Assembly: GCA_965153455.1 (NCBI GenBank) | Contig: OZ234503.1 | Coordinates: forward strand, 13,893,118-13,957,117 | Source: Sphagnum compactum | Lineage: Eukaryota; Bryophyta; Sphagnopsida; Sphagnales | Direction: 5' to 3' | DNA: 64,000 nucleotides | The notes under the pieces: model-generated | Seen by the model: only the letters and a program-made list of their open reading frames with translations | Told to the model about the DNA's origin: nothing | Database searches by the model: none | Part shown: positions 1 to 12,600 of the stretch, in pieces | Numbering within the stretch: the stretch's first letter is position 1 | Layout of the letters: the number at the start of each line of letters is the position of its first letter | Position numbers and translations under genes: made by a program

Positions 1-520
1 ATTGGTTTACACTTCATGTCACTGCATATGATATCATTGGATTTTCATGACTTTGTTACGATTCCGTGTTATAATCAATTCCACATATTCATTAAAAGAT
101 CATAGGGTCATATATTCATTCTAGGTGAAACAATAGTAATTGTGTCATAATACTCAATTGGGTTGCCATTTTATCCTCTCATGATCAAGGTTCAAACGAA
201 AATTCAAGTTGAAACTATGACATTGAAGAATGTGTATGAAGTGTAACTAACGCATGTGCAATTGTGAACAATAAACTTTCAACATATTATACATTTTCTT
301 TCACAAAATGCCATGAGCAAAATGATGCATTCTTCTGCTCTAATTGCCCACATCTGTGAAATTAGTAGTGAGCTGTGACATTAATTAGTATTAATGTCTT
401 TGTATAAAACCACAATTTATTTGTTCAATCTGTTTTGCAAAGTGCATACATGGGCAAAAACACGTGCACTAATGGTTTTTTTCCCCCAACAAAATTTGTC
501 ATGTTTTCAACCAAAAAATT
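1..520. other. AT-rich intergenic DNA, no gene seen
   Basis: AT-rich sequence with short reading frames only and no recognisable domain. From about 484 it runs into a dispersed AT-rich repeat that also occurs near 36.1-36.23 kb. Confidence 0.6.
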
Positions 521-625
521 GGGATTAAAATTTTATTTTATTTTCTAGTGTGAATTTGACTAATTTTGGAAATTTTTGGGAAAAAATAGCCAAAATTTGG
601 ATATCACAAAAAATTGAAAAAAACC
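484..625. repeat. dispersed AT-rich repeat, copy 1
   Basis: The stretch with 'ttctagtgtgaatttgact' and then 'gccaaaatttggatatcac' aligns by eye with 36105-36232, inside a receptor-kinase intron. It overlaps the downstream end of the weak minus-strand reading frame at 525-1118, so that end is probably not coding. Confidence 0.5.
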
Positions 626-1118
626 CTAATGTGCAGCCAATGTAGTGGGATAAAACACATGCTAACAAAAGTTGAGAGTGGGAAGAAAGTTTGATGAATG
701 GGAATGCAAAGGGATTATACCGCGACGAGAAAGAAATTTGAGAACTTCCAGATTGGCGGTGTGATGATGGGTATAATGTGGAAATTTTTGAACCTCCTCC
801 ACCTGCTGCCTGAGCAGCAGCCGCATCTGCTTGAGCTTTTGCCAAATTAAATTGATTTCGATAACTTTCCCGTTGTCCTAATGGTAATGTAGGTAATGGT
901 ACACTAGCTTGTAATTTATTTGGAGATCCTGGTTTTTCTCCTTTAGAGTCTTTGTCTCCCAGTGATGGTGCTTTTGTGGAATCGATTTGCTTCCCTTCAT
1001 CTTTTTTTGTATTTTGAGAGTTGACATTCTTCTTCGTCGTGGAAGAAGGCTTTGTATTTTCTGTCATGCTATTGATGTTGTTTCCAAACCCGTGCCAATC
1101 AAGAAACAATCTGACCAC
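525..1118 (-). CDS. hypothetical low-complexity protein or first exon (uncertain)
   Basis: I do not recognise this protein. The open frame is 197 codons long. Its most protein-like part starts at the Met near 1066 and is rich in Lys, Ser, Thr and Asn, followed by an AAAAQAAGGGG run. A charged, low-complexity segment of this kind suits a disordered N-terminus of a nuclear or RNA-binding protein, but there is no domain to confirm that. The C-terminal 60 or so residues become hydrophobic and run into a dispersed AT-rich repeat, so the true exon may end at a GT donor such as the one near 723 on the minus strand. It could also be a pseudogene or a chance frame. Confidence 0.25.
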   Translation of the reverse strand: MVRLFLDWHGFGNNINSMTENTKPSSTTKKNVNSQNTKKDEGKQIDSTKAPSLGDKDSKGEKPGSPNKLQASVPLPTLPLGQRESYRNQFNLAKAQADAAAAQAAGGGGSKISTLYPSSHRQSGSSQISFSSRYNPFAFPFIKLSSHSQLLLACVLSHYIGCTLGFFSIFCDIQILAIFSQKFPKLVKFTLENKIKF

Positions 1119-1901
1119 CTCAAATCTTCCAAATTCAAAACCCTAATCCTGTTTTTGCAGAATTTTTTTCACTTTGTTTGGCTCATGACGCTTGTTGGAA
1201 ACAGTTCCAAAAACAATGCAACATGGTTTTGATCATGATTTGATAGAAGTTTTTGAGATCTTGAGTTATAATATTCCCTTGTGCAAAATTTTGCAGTGGC
1301 TAACCCACCGGCATGTAACTAGACAAATGAGAATGAGATGATAAAAAATTGCACATAGATAATTTTCGAAGAACGAATATGGGGATTCAAGTTTGGAGAG
1401 ATTTTCTTCACCTTGCATTAATAAGCTTAATAAGGAAGCATATGTTTTGAGAAGAAAAATTCCACCAAGTTCTGGCATGCAAAATTAAACTAAATTTTTA
1501 ACTTTGTAAGGAAAAAAATGAGTTGAATGTTAAAGATCACCAAGGATTGATTAAAATGATGGAATTGGGCATCACCAAAAACAAAGCCACTCATGAAGAA
1601 ATAATAGGAGACAACATAATAAGAAATTAAAGCCCTCCTACACCAAAACTTGTAGGTTAGGAACAAGAAGCCAAAGAGAAAGAAACAAGAGTTCATGACA
1701 AAGTGTCCAACAAAAAAAAAGGATTAATTTATTTTATATTGAAACTTGTAGGTAAGACAATAATAGTAGAACTAACCATGAAGAATGGATCTCAAAAGAG
1801 CAAATGAAACAACCTAACTCAGACTTAAAACCATAAAGTTGGATATCCTAAAGACTTGCTCAAAAGCTTCTTACATACTAGATGATGGCACTTTATGCCC
1901 T

Positions 1902-2032
1902 GGAATGGGTGTGGCCTGGGCCATTCCGAATATGGAAGACCAGAGTTCACTCAGCCCATTCCAGCAGGTAAGACAAGGGTTGGGCTTGATGGTTGTCTCA
2001 CACATTGGAATGGGCCAGGCCTTGTCTGTTCC
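1902..2032. repeat. inverted-repeat (hairpin) segment
   Basis: Positions 1902-1927 and 2007-2032 are imperfect inverted copies. Both carry GGAATGGG and CCTGGGCCATTCC-type blocks, and each arm is partly palindromic on its own. It may be a small non-autonomous DNA element. Confidence 0.5.
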
Positions 2033-2120
2033 AGAATGAAACTCTAATCTGCCAACACCTTACCGTTTAGTTCCTTATCTGCATAGGGAAGTGGAAGATT
2101 AATCCATGGTAGCTGGTTAT

Positions 2121-2418
2121 GAACTATGGAATTGTCAAGCTCCTGCCCATTATGTTGGGTAAGGTGCCAGTTGAGCCCATTAGGGCGAATTAGGTGACGC
2201 ACCCAACATAATGGCCACAGGTGAGATCATTCCACAATATAAGGTGTGGGGATGGCAGATTCACGAATTAAAAGAACAACATGTTCAACAGACACATTCT
2301 GTTCACTACAACAGACTCATTTTGGTCACTATGGTGAGTGAATGATCATCTGTGGAAGATTATATCATATAATGTGGTCAATTTAATGACATATAATCTG
2401 CCACCCCAGACCCTTAAA
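2121..2418 (+). mobile_element. MITE-like element, copy 1
   Basis: The right part is bounded by inverted ends: 'aaggtgtggggatggcagatt' type at about 2241 and 'aatctgccaccccagaccc' at about 2397-2415. The left part carries its own inverted pair, 'cccattatgttgggt' against 'acccaacataatggcc'. The whole unit aligns in reverse orientation with 41706-41965 in a receptor-kinase intron. It has no coding capacity. Confidence 0.65.
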
Positions 2419-3697
2419 TGTGACAGAATAGGGCCATTTTTGTGAAGTTAATCATTAAGGGTATTGTTGGCTGTGATGTGGGTGGTGTTGTGAAAGAGAG
2501 AAATGTGATGCTGGATTTTTCTGGTGGCTTGGTGGTGATGGCATGGATAAATCATGGGGAGAAGCAAAGGTGAATGCATGAGGAGGGAAGATAAAAGCCA
2601 GCGTCTTATTGACTCTTACGTGGAACTTCCTCCAAAACCCAATACCCTACTACTTTGGCAGCTTCAACGCTAATTATATTATTTTCAGAAATGTTAAATT
2701 TTTCAATAAATGTTTTCCTCAGATAACAAATTTTGTGAAGGAAAATATTGAATCTTCAAAGAATATTCTCTGTTGTAACGAATTTTGCTCCACAATTTGG
2801 GTCAATGAAGGCATGAACATATATCATAAGCTGTACAATCCAACATGAATTTGAAGTTCATAGAAGTTGTACCATTCCTACACAATCCCAACAAAACCAT
2901 TGCAACAGTTTTTGTGTAATATAACAATGCTTCAACATGCAGTATTGGCCCAAAACTCAAAAGGATCAATGATGAGATATTATACCTGAGTGAGTGGATT
3001 ACATTTTTGCTGAATTGGAATTCTCTGGCAATTCTCCAACTTCATATTCCTCTCCAATGGAGTTTGTACCTGAGTTTAGGGTTTACTGGACCCCAGCACC
3101 CACCCTTGAATTCAGTAGATGAACGATGGTACTGTAGTTCCACCACACTGACCACACAAGTATGTTTCATTACTTCAAAGACCATGTCAGCCTTCCTGGG
3201 GAACTTAAAACCACTGAGTTGGAACCTTTTGTCAAACATTCAACGTCTCAAATTTTCAGAGAACATGTGGTGGTAATAGATGGAACTGAAAACACCAGCG
3301 GTTACAGCTGCATCTTGAAATGCATCATGGTTTGCATATGGCTTAGCATCTAGAAGGCCTTGTTGGTTGATTGAGCACAATCACTGTGAAGCCATGGCCT
3401 ACTAAATAATTTTTGTCACAAAGAGTCAATGGAAGCCCAATTCCCTGGTACATGCTCCCAATATACTAATTGCTTATCTTTGAGGTCAAGCACTGGCAGC
3501 TTCTTTAGCAGAAAGAAGATTGGATAACTGGTTTGTGTAAACATACGGTTGGATAAAGTTGTCAGGTCTTTGGAGTATCTCCAGAGTTGCTATTCCTATA
3601 AAGCACCAAAAAGTACAGCTTTGAGAAGCCACATGCTGACAGAGGACAAAGAAACAATCTCTGTCTCGGTCTCTGTGTGTGTCTGTGTCTTTCTAAA

Positions 3698-3895
3698 AGC
3701 CCTATCCTACAGAGAAGTGGAAATATTCAGATGATCTGAAACATAAGCACAGCTGGTGGTGAAGCCCTATTCCTACAGCGAAGTGGAAATGTTCAGACAA
3801 TCTGAAACATAAGCACAGCTGGTGGTGAAGCCCTATTCCTACAGAGGAGTGGAAATACTCAAAGGATCTGAAACATGAGCACAGTTGGAGGTGAA
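3698..3895. repeat. minisatellite, three ~66-bp units
   Basis: Three head-to-tail copies start near 3698, 3763 and 3829, each beginning 'agccctat(t)cctacag' and ending 'cacagctggtggtga' or a close variant. Copies 1 and 2 are nearly identical and copy 3 is more diverged. Because the unit is 66 bp, a repeated 22-residue frame appears on the minus strand. I regard it as a by-product. Confidence 0.85.
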
Positions 3896-6620
3896 GTACC
3901 AGGGAGAACAAGCAGAGTTTTGCAACCACAGTTCTGCCAAAAGAGAATAATATCAGTATCCTGTCTAGCCCATGATTAAAGTAAGTAGCAAAGATAAGTG
4001 GGGCCTGGCAGAGGAGAGAGGAGTACAGGGCCTCCAATGTAACTGATGCCAGCTTGCTTGAGCTCCAACTGGATTCCAGCTTCACCAACAACATAGACCT
4101 GGTATGTGTTCAAAATTCCCACAAAGAACTAATACATTAAAAATGGGTGACTAAGCTTGCTGTTTTCCCAAATGGAATAGTTTTCATTAACTTTGTTGCC
4201 CATCCCTTTGTGTTCAGGAAGGAACACCCAGATTCAGCTGTTCATGTCCAGACAGTCATGCAACTTACCTTCTTGTCAGAAGGGAAGTTGATTGATTACA
4301 AGTAGACAGCTGCTGCAAAGGATGATGCAAATATCTCCTCCTGCACCATGGCAACCACACATTGATGCCCTCACCGGTGTCATATTGAACAAAATCCAAG
4401 AAACATACCATGCAATCAATTTAACATACCTATATTATTGGTAAGGTCTCTAAGAACTTTTACAGTGAATTCTGCTATACACATACCTCAGTCACATTGC
4501 GACAAAATGACTCAAAACTTTTCCATACTGCTTCCTTGACTTGGTGGAGTTATTGGGTCACAAACACCAATCTTTTGCCCTCCCAAGCCCAAAGGAGGTC
4601 ATTCTTATGTTGCATTTCAAGAATGAAATTTCCGAATTCCAGCTCATGCAAGAAAGATCAAAATTTGCACAAAACTATTGAATCACATGTGTCCATGACA
4701 GTGCAAAATTGAGAGTCCACAAAAGAATTCCTGCCAGAGGTGCAGCATGGTGGAAACAGAACTCGCCATTGCAGGCAGCATATCAAGAGTCTCTCAGACA
4801 CCAACAACAAGCTTGTCACCCTTCCAGATAACACCTCTTACATATGAAACCATGAGAAGCAGTGACCTTATTTGAGTGCCTATAACCTAACAAATTTGAC
4901 CTGTTCAACTTTGATGATTTCTTCAATTATAGAGGTTGTGAAATGTCCAATTCATGTCCAGTCTTTCAATAAGTAAGCATGAGTTCAAATCAGAACTTTT
5001 CACTCCTCAAAGAAAGACTTTCCTGAAATCTGTGTTCTTCAGCATCTTACTGCATTTTGTCATCAGGATACATTGCTGACAAGACAGTGAACAATCCCTA
5101 CAGTGTAGGTCCAGAGAAACATCTGAGTGCTTATTGATCAGCTACAGTTGGACTTACAGGATGATCAATCTGTATAATATGACAAAGAATGCAGTGTCTC
5201 TTGATGGAATCAGCTGCCTTCATCTAAGTTGCACTTCTCATGCTCAGAAATTCATGCAGCTTATGAGTAAATATGAAAGTCATGATCGCTTCAGAGAGCC
5301 ATCAGGCCATGTATAAATACCATGTGCAAAGCTCCAGGCAGCAGCTTTTAGAAGCATCGAAGACAAAATGGTTTGGACTAACTTATTTTGTAAAACTACA
5401 ATGATCCATATGACAAGCACAACAATTTCTCACAGAGAAGACCTCAAACAAAAGAGAAAACAGAAGGGAGAGATCTTAACTATCACAATAAAAAATGAAT
5501 GTCTTGGTACTGTCAATGAGCTTTGCAGCATCAGTCCAAAATGGTGCTGCAGGTGTCCGTGTAGTTCATCTCCCCACCCGTACATTAGTATACTCACTGC
5601 TCACAAAACAGTTGTGCTTCTCAACATGTGCTGCTTATCCGCTCTAGACTGGAATCTTTTGCACATCCTGTTTCTACTCAGGAGATGTCATATGAATCAG
5701 GAGAAGAACACACCAGTAGGTAGAAGTGCCATCCTCTTCCACAGATGCCTGCATCATTATGGATCAAATATTCCAACAAGAAGTGTGTGCATCAGAAGCA
5801 GCAGTTCCCACAAACAGAATCAAGACAGCGTATTCTTTTATTGTTCCACATTGCCTCCTCCGACCCCTCCCACTTCATCACTCTGTTGCATGTGTTGACA
5901 ATGAATTGGATAAATTCTGAGCATTTGCTTTCAGGTTGCTATCTTTGGTAGGCATTGAAGAAGGAAAAAAAGGTTTGCTTCTGAGTTTTGGTTCAGGCCA
6001 CATTCCCAGAGGCAATGTCAAAAGCCCAAAAAGTCTGGCCACATGAAGAGACTATGCTCACAAAACCTTGATAAGTGGTCAACAGCAAACCAAGAAATAG
6101 TCTTTTGTTCCTGTGAATTCTTCAGCATTGATGTTCAAAGATGAAGAAGACAGTCAGGTGTCCTGACACAAAACTCCAAGATTACATCCAATGGTCTAGA
6201 GGAAGTGGATCCTGTTTTCAGTATCAGAAGCTAACAATGTCTGCTGCCTCTGCACAAAAGCCCCATCAGAAGAAGATGATGTGAATCAAGGTCCAAACAC
6301 GACAGGTTTTCTGAGAAACTGATTCAATTACAAATCTCACGAAGACTTACACCCCTGAGGGACAAACTGCACATGCTCTAACCTCATATCTCTATCTTAC
6401 ACATTGACAATATTTGTTGTCTGTAAGTGCTAAGTATAATCCTCTATTTTAGGCAGTCTGTTACAGACTTTCTCATGAGAAGAGGATGGACGCAAGCTGT
6501 TTGAATCTATGAATCTTGCAGTTTACATACTCCATGTTTGATGAGTGTGAAGTGCTCGGGAGACTTGAAAACAAACTAGATAAATGTTATGGTGTACTCT
6601 GCCACCTGCTAAACCTCTTG

Positions 6621-9600
6621 CTATAACCTGGATGCTGGCTTCCAAGGACACCCGCCTTCAAAAGCCTGGTGCAAAACATCCTCCATCCGCTTCGCCAGCA
6701 ATATCTGATAACATAACTGCCACCAATGAGAATCTAAAGAGCTACAAGCTGAGGTGTAGACAGACACTACTGCTTGGAATATGCTGCATTACAGTTGGAT
6801 TAGAAAACACAATTCAGCAGCAATTTCTTGCAAGGGAATGATGTTTTCAGAAGACTGCCTTCAGACATTTTGAGGCCAGAAAATGTTACCTCCATGTTGG
6901 CAAGGATGGCAGCAGGCACCTCTTGTAGATCTTTTCTATTGCGTTCTGGCAGTATCACTCTCCGTATTCCACAGCGATGTGCTGCCAATATCTGTGAAAT
7001 TGGTAGATGTCAGGAACAATGTTTTACTTGGTGTTAAGCAATTAGTGTTTGTGTCAGAGATTTTTGCAATTCAATAGGTGACATGATTTCAGTTACTCTT
7101 CATCAACTAATCACAAAAGACTGCTGGTCTGCCACAGAAAATGTGACCATATCTGTACAATTGCAGAGAAATCTCCACGATAACACTTCAAAGGTAACAG
7201 TTGTTTAAGTTCCAGGGAAACCAACCTGACAAGAACAAGTGTGGTCAAAACCTCATGAGTGTCAATGACAAAGCATGACAACCAACACAGTGAAAATAAG
7301 TAATCTGTCCAGTACCTTATCCTTGACTCCCCCAACAGGAAGAACAAGCCCTCTGAGAGTCATTTCGCCTGTCATGGCTGTATCAGCCCGTACACAGCGC
7401 TTTCCAAATAGAGACACCAAGGCAGTGACTAATGTCACACCTGCAGATGGACCGTCTTTTGGAACTGCACCAGCTGGAAAGTGGATATGTATGTCACGGT
7501 CTTTGAGGAGGCTCCCTGCTTCAGCCACTGCCAACTTCAGCTCTGCAGCTCTTGCTCGAACCTACTCCAATGCAAACTCATTATTAATCTACATCTGATG
7601 ACAAACACAGACCTTCAAGCTTGGATTCCTTAGGGCTAAAGGATACATGGTGAATAACTTTTTACAACCCTCACAGGCTTCAAAGCCAGAAACTCTGGAG
7701 CATGTTTTTAGGGAGTTTAAGAGTTCACCCAGGTCAGAGCAATTTGTGCTGATTCTTTGATGACATCTCCTAGCTGTCCTGTCAAATGTATGTCCCCCTT
7801 CCCAAGCATTGCAGTGGCCTCCACAAATTGGACCTCACCACCAAATACTGTCCATACTAATCCTACTGCAACGCCTGGAGTTGCCACTCTCTCAGCTGCC
7901 TCCTTCCCATCAAACCTTGGTGGCTGCATATCCACAGACGACTTGTCAGCCAATTTCAGAGCCTCTTCACATCCAGGCACTGAAATTACAACCCACTCCA
8001 TGCAGAACAAATGCTGAATTGAACTCATACCCCACAAGCAATGACTGTTGGATGCAAAAACCAGTGACAAATAAGAAAATATCCAAAAGAAAGGCTCCCT
8101 AAATATCCCAGTGAAATAGTGGGGAATTCACAGCCATGTACACAGCAAAATCTTAGCATAGTTTGCTTATTGCCTAAGGTGCTGAAACTGACAGAGTCCA
8201 TGCATCTATATTGTACACAGCCTCCCAAAAGAAGTATATTCTGTGGACAAAGCTATCTTCTTGTCTTTCACTCATTATCACTCAGTTGGGACCACAAGCA
8301 TAAGTGCAATATAGATGCAATTCAAGAAGTGTCAACTTCAAGAGTGAAAGGTGATGACTGGGTAGAGCTTCACCCCTAGCACAACTTCAAGCATTGCCTC
8401 ATCCACAAGCAAAGGCTCTAGATCTGTCATGGCACTGGCAACTTCTTGACCATGAATACCCACAGCCTCCACTTCCATTTCTACTCCACCCCCATCTCCA
8501 GGCCCTCCTCTGCCTTCCCCATGATCCATCAGTGATACCTCTGGTATCATGTCCCCTGTCACCCTCCTCATTGACTGCTCCCTCTCTGCGACTTTAACTG
8601 CTGCTGCTCGAGCTAGTGCTGCCAAGTGACGCTCCAAGTTACGCACCCCTGCCTCTCTGGTGTATCGCTGAATTGTGAGCTCGACCATAGGCTTACACAT
8701 CCCAACAAGCCTGGTGTGAACTCAAATATACTACCATCAGGTCAATCCTATCTGATCTGGGCAGGATGTAGCTTTCAAGATTGACCTCATAGTTGATCTA
8801 ATGAGGGTAATAGCTTATATAACACGGAATTCTCAACTGATGACCCTCTCCCTCACAACTCCAGAGACCAACAATGGTTGAAGCAAATAAGCCTCACAAC
8901 ATGTTGATATCATGAGCATTTGTCAGAGCAGGACATCAGTAAATTCAACTGTGAGCAGCAGATTGCAACCCTGATCATGTACCATACAACCTAATTACTG
9001 CTCAAACCACAACTAATCCTTCTTTACCTAGGATTTCCACACTCCTGAACACAGCAAGACAATCATCTCAAACTCAAAGATTGAGCTTGTCCCATATAAA
9101 ACTCAGACAAAGGAGAAGCCAATAAGGCATCAGCTCACCTCTGGAATCTTTATGTGTTTGTTTGTGATGCCATGCTGCTCAAGGACACGGGGTATAAGAT
9201 GTCGCATGGCAATATGCAACTTCTCCTCTGGTGTATAGCCAGGCAGCTCAATAACCTCCATTCGATCTAAGAGAGGTGCTGGCATGGTCTGGACTCTGTT
9301 CGCTGTCGCAACAAACACCACCTTTGATACATCGAATGGCACATTGAGATAGCTGATTACAATCTGAATTAAAGATTGCTTCAACTTTCAAAGATAAAAC
9401 TCAGATGTAAATACCAGAAATATATCATTATGTGGCAGGATACTGATCATTGAATGTCTTGTTCTGTTCGGGGTCTAGGACTTCAAGCAGAGCTGAAGCT
9501 GGATCACCACGCACATCAGCCCCTGTCTTGTCTATTTCATCCAATAGCATTACAGGGTTGTTCACCCCAACTCTCTGCCATCCACAAACCTCAAGCCAAA

Positions 9601-12600
9601 ATCCATTTAGCTTTCAGGAAACACACAAGAATTGGAGACTCTTAGACCGGTCACAGATTACAAGAACAAATGGAAGACACATCTACCTTGATGCCCTCGA
9701 TAAGCCGGCCTGGCATACTTCCTATATAGGTTCTGCGATGTCCTCTAATGTCAGCCTCATCTTTCACCCCACCTAGTGATAAGCGGATGAATCGCCTCCC
9801 TAGTGCTCCAGCAATTGATGATGCCAGTGAGGTTTTGCCCACTCCTGGTGGCCCCACAAAGCAAAGAACTGGTCCTCTAGCATCTGGCTTGAGCTGCGTG
9901 AATTCCAAATTTTGAGGAAATTTCAGTCTCATCAGAAAACCTGCACAACTTCTTTGCCCATCTTCTAATTCTAGCCAGTATGCAAAGCTGCTATACTAGG
10001 AAACAGATAAACAAAACCAATTCTAGAGTGACAAGTTACACTAGTAAAATGAAACAGACCTTGCGGACAGCCAGATATTCAATAATGCGCTTCTTCACTT
10101 TGCTAAGGCCATAGTGATCACTGTCCAGCCGATCTTTGGCAGCCACAAGGTCAATCTCCCGCTCCTCACTACTGATCTGCCATGGCAGCTCTGCTAGCAG
10201 CTCTAAATAAGTGCGTGAACTGCCATATCCTGGTTGCTGTGGCTGCATCTTTCTTAATCGTCTGCATCAACTGTTCTATTAGTTGTAATCCCATCACATA
10301 ACTGAAGAATACAAAATGCTCAAAACAGCAGTCTCCAGAACCACCAACAATCCTTGGGTACTATCACTACCTACCATGTAATGGAGCACAGAGCTGTCTA
10401 CTTCTCAATTCACATGACAGAAGCCCATCAGATTCAATTCTTTCCGGTTCAGCATGATGTAAACCACCAAGACTAGCAGAAAACCTTGAAGTCTTTAAGG
10501 TGCAGTTTAACTTAAGTCTACGCTGTTAGTGACACCAAATAAGCTTCAACAACTGAAGTACCTGAGCTCCCTTTGAGCATGCTTCCAGACATTGGCAGGC
10601 ATACCAACACTTTGCATCTTTCTTTCTAGTGCAACAATATCATCCTCATCATCATCATTATCCCCGAGCTCGTCCTTTATGGCTCTTATCTGTTGAACCA
10701 GTCTTTCTGTCATTCTCATTGGTCCTTCTGGAACTGATATACTGCATAGATGCTCATCTGTAAACATGCAATTGCACACAACTAAACAACAAATCAGATA
10801 GGGCATGGTTGAAGCTTTGTACCTGCTGCCGAAGAACGTCTTTTTGGGACTTGGATAGATGTCCCTCCACCTTCATTGATATTTTCTCTGCTACTCTGAG
10901 AGTCTGCGGAAAAACCCAAAAAAGCTACTTGCTTGTTACTATCCACAGACATCCATTAGAAGAACACACACACCAAATACTGCATCCAGTAGAGCAAAAC
11001 ACACCTGAAGATGGCGGGTAATGATCTCAGTAGCTTTTAAAAGACGCTGCCGAAGGTCTACAGCATCAAGCATGGCAAGGCGCTGGTCAAAACTACCCTC
11101 AAAGCTTGCGACAAAAATGTCTGCCAACCTGTGTGCTGATGCAGTCTCCAATAGTGCCTTGGTGCGTTGAACTGCCTTCAGCTTCTGATAGAACAAAAGC
11201 ATCCCAAAAACAGGTGACAGAATCATTGGATAGCCTTAAACTTCCAGGCCACACATACATTCTGGCACACAGAGTTCTATCCTGCCAACACTCCTACTGA
11301 AGGAGCCTATGCAGCATGATCTAGAAAATCTCTGCATTCTGTTCATGCAAACCAATGCCAGAGAACGCAAACTTTGGAATGCAGAAGAGGAGAAAAGCAG
11401 TAAGCACCGGCTCAAGAAGAGAGATTAAATCTCCTGCCACAGATTTGAACTGGCGTGCAAGTACTTGCACCTCAGGATCTTTCTCAGCCTGTTCCATCTC
11501 TAGACCAAAAAATCACAACCGCCCCATACCACACCCAAACATTAGACACTCAGCCTTCTGCTTTCTGCTAGGTGAATGAACATTTTGCAATGCAACAGGT
11601 TGTGTGTTCTTCACCACTGAGTCACAACAATGATATGCTTCAAGTATGAGGCAACTTAAACCAGAAGACCAGATGGACTCCAAACCCTAATTTTAGAGAG
11701 ATTCAAAGCAGACAGCAAACAATGAAGTACCAGCTTTTGTGGAGTCAAGCTGTGTCACTCGAGCAGTATTGTATAAATCATGCACATTGAACTCTTGCAC
11801 ACTGAATCGGCACCGCCCTTCAAGAACCACAGTGTATGTCACACGGCTGGTGGGCTTCTCCATGTGCTGCTGTAGTGCAAGTACTCTAGCCGCAACTCCC
11901 CTAATCCACGTAGATCCAAGAATAGCATACAAGTTCACTTGACTTATCCTTGAAGATTTCCTTCATGACTTTCTATCTCAGACCTTCAACAAAATGCAAG
12001 TAGAACCAGCCCTTAGAAGAGCCCCACAGCAATGCTCGTGACAAAAACTCAGGAAAGAGGTAAGTACCTTGGGTGCCAGTGAATAGTTTCATTTGTTTGT
12101 CTGCCCACTGGGGGTTGTAAATCTGAAGGAGGTGGTGCCACCACAGAACTCTCTCTCTCCCCACCTCGAGTAACCATGCCTGCACCAAGCACACATCTTC
12201 ACTATGTTGTGTACTATCACTATGACCTTGATGGTATGTTGCTGCCAAAGCTATGGTGGCTCATGAACCAGTTTATCTTGAATATGGTTGAAACTGGGAG
12301 AACCATCATCAGAAAATCTGATATTTTCCCATCACACAATGCATAAATTTGGTTTCACACAGTCAAAGTTCTTGCCTTCCTGTAGAAATTGCAACATGGA
12401 GGCTCTTGGAGACAAAGGCCGATCAGACACCTGACTATCATGCATTGGCACAACACCAATCAATCCCTTGAGGTCTTCCTTCTGCCATAGTTCCTGCTCC
12501 ACCAACTGCACACTACACACAGAATTGGCCCCTCCCTCAATATGCTCAATAGCCACAGTTTATGTGCACAACAAAAAGAGCATATATAAATGTATGGATT

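Larger units (their letters stand above)
1119..6600. other. intergenic DNA downstream of LON2, no supported gene
   Basis: About 5.5 kb with base composition like the LON2 introns. Short frames occur on both strands, but none shows a domain, a consistent splice pattern or length. Recognisable items are an inverted-repeat segment (1902-2032), a MITE-like element (2121-2418), a CT/GT microsatellite (about 3655-3690) and a 66-bp minisatellite (3698-3895). Confidence 0.5.

Noticed and set aside
3655-3690. CT/GT-rich run as a promoter element
   Set aside because: It is a plain microsatellite with no adjacent gene start.
5368-5898. 176-codon plus-strand frame
   Set aside because: No domain, no homology recognised, composition close to translated non-coding DNA.
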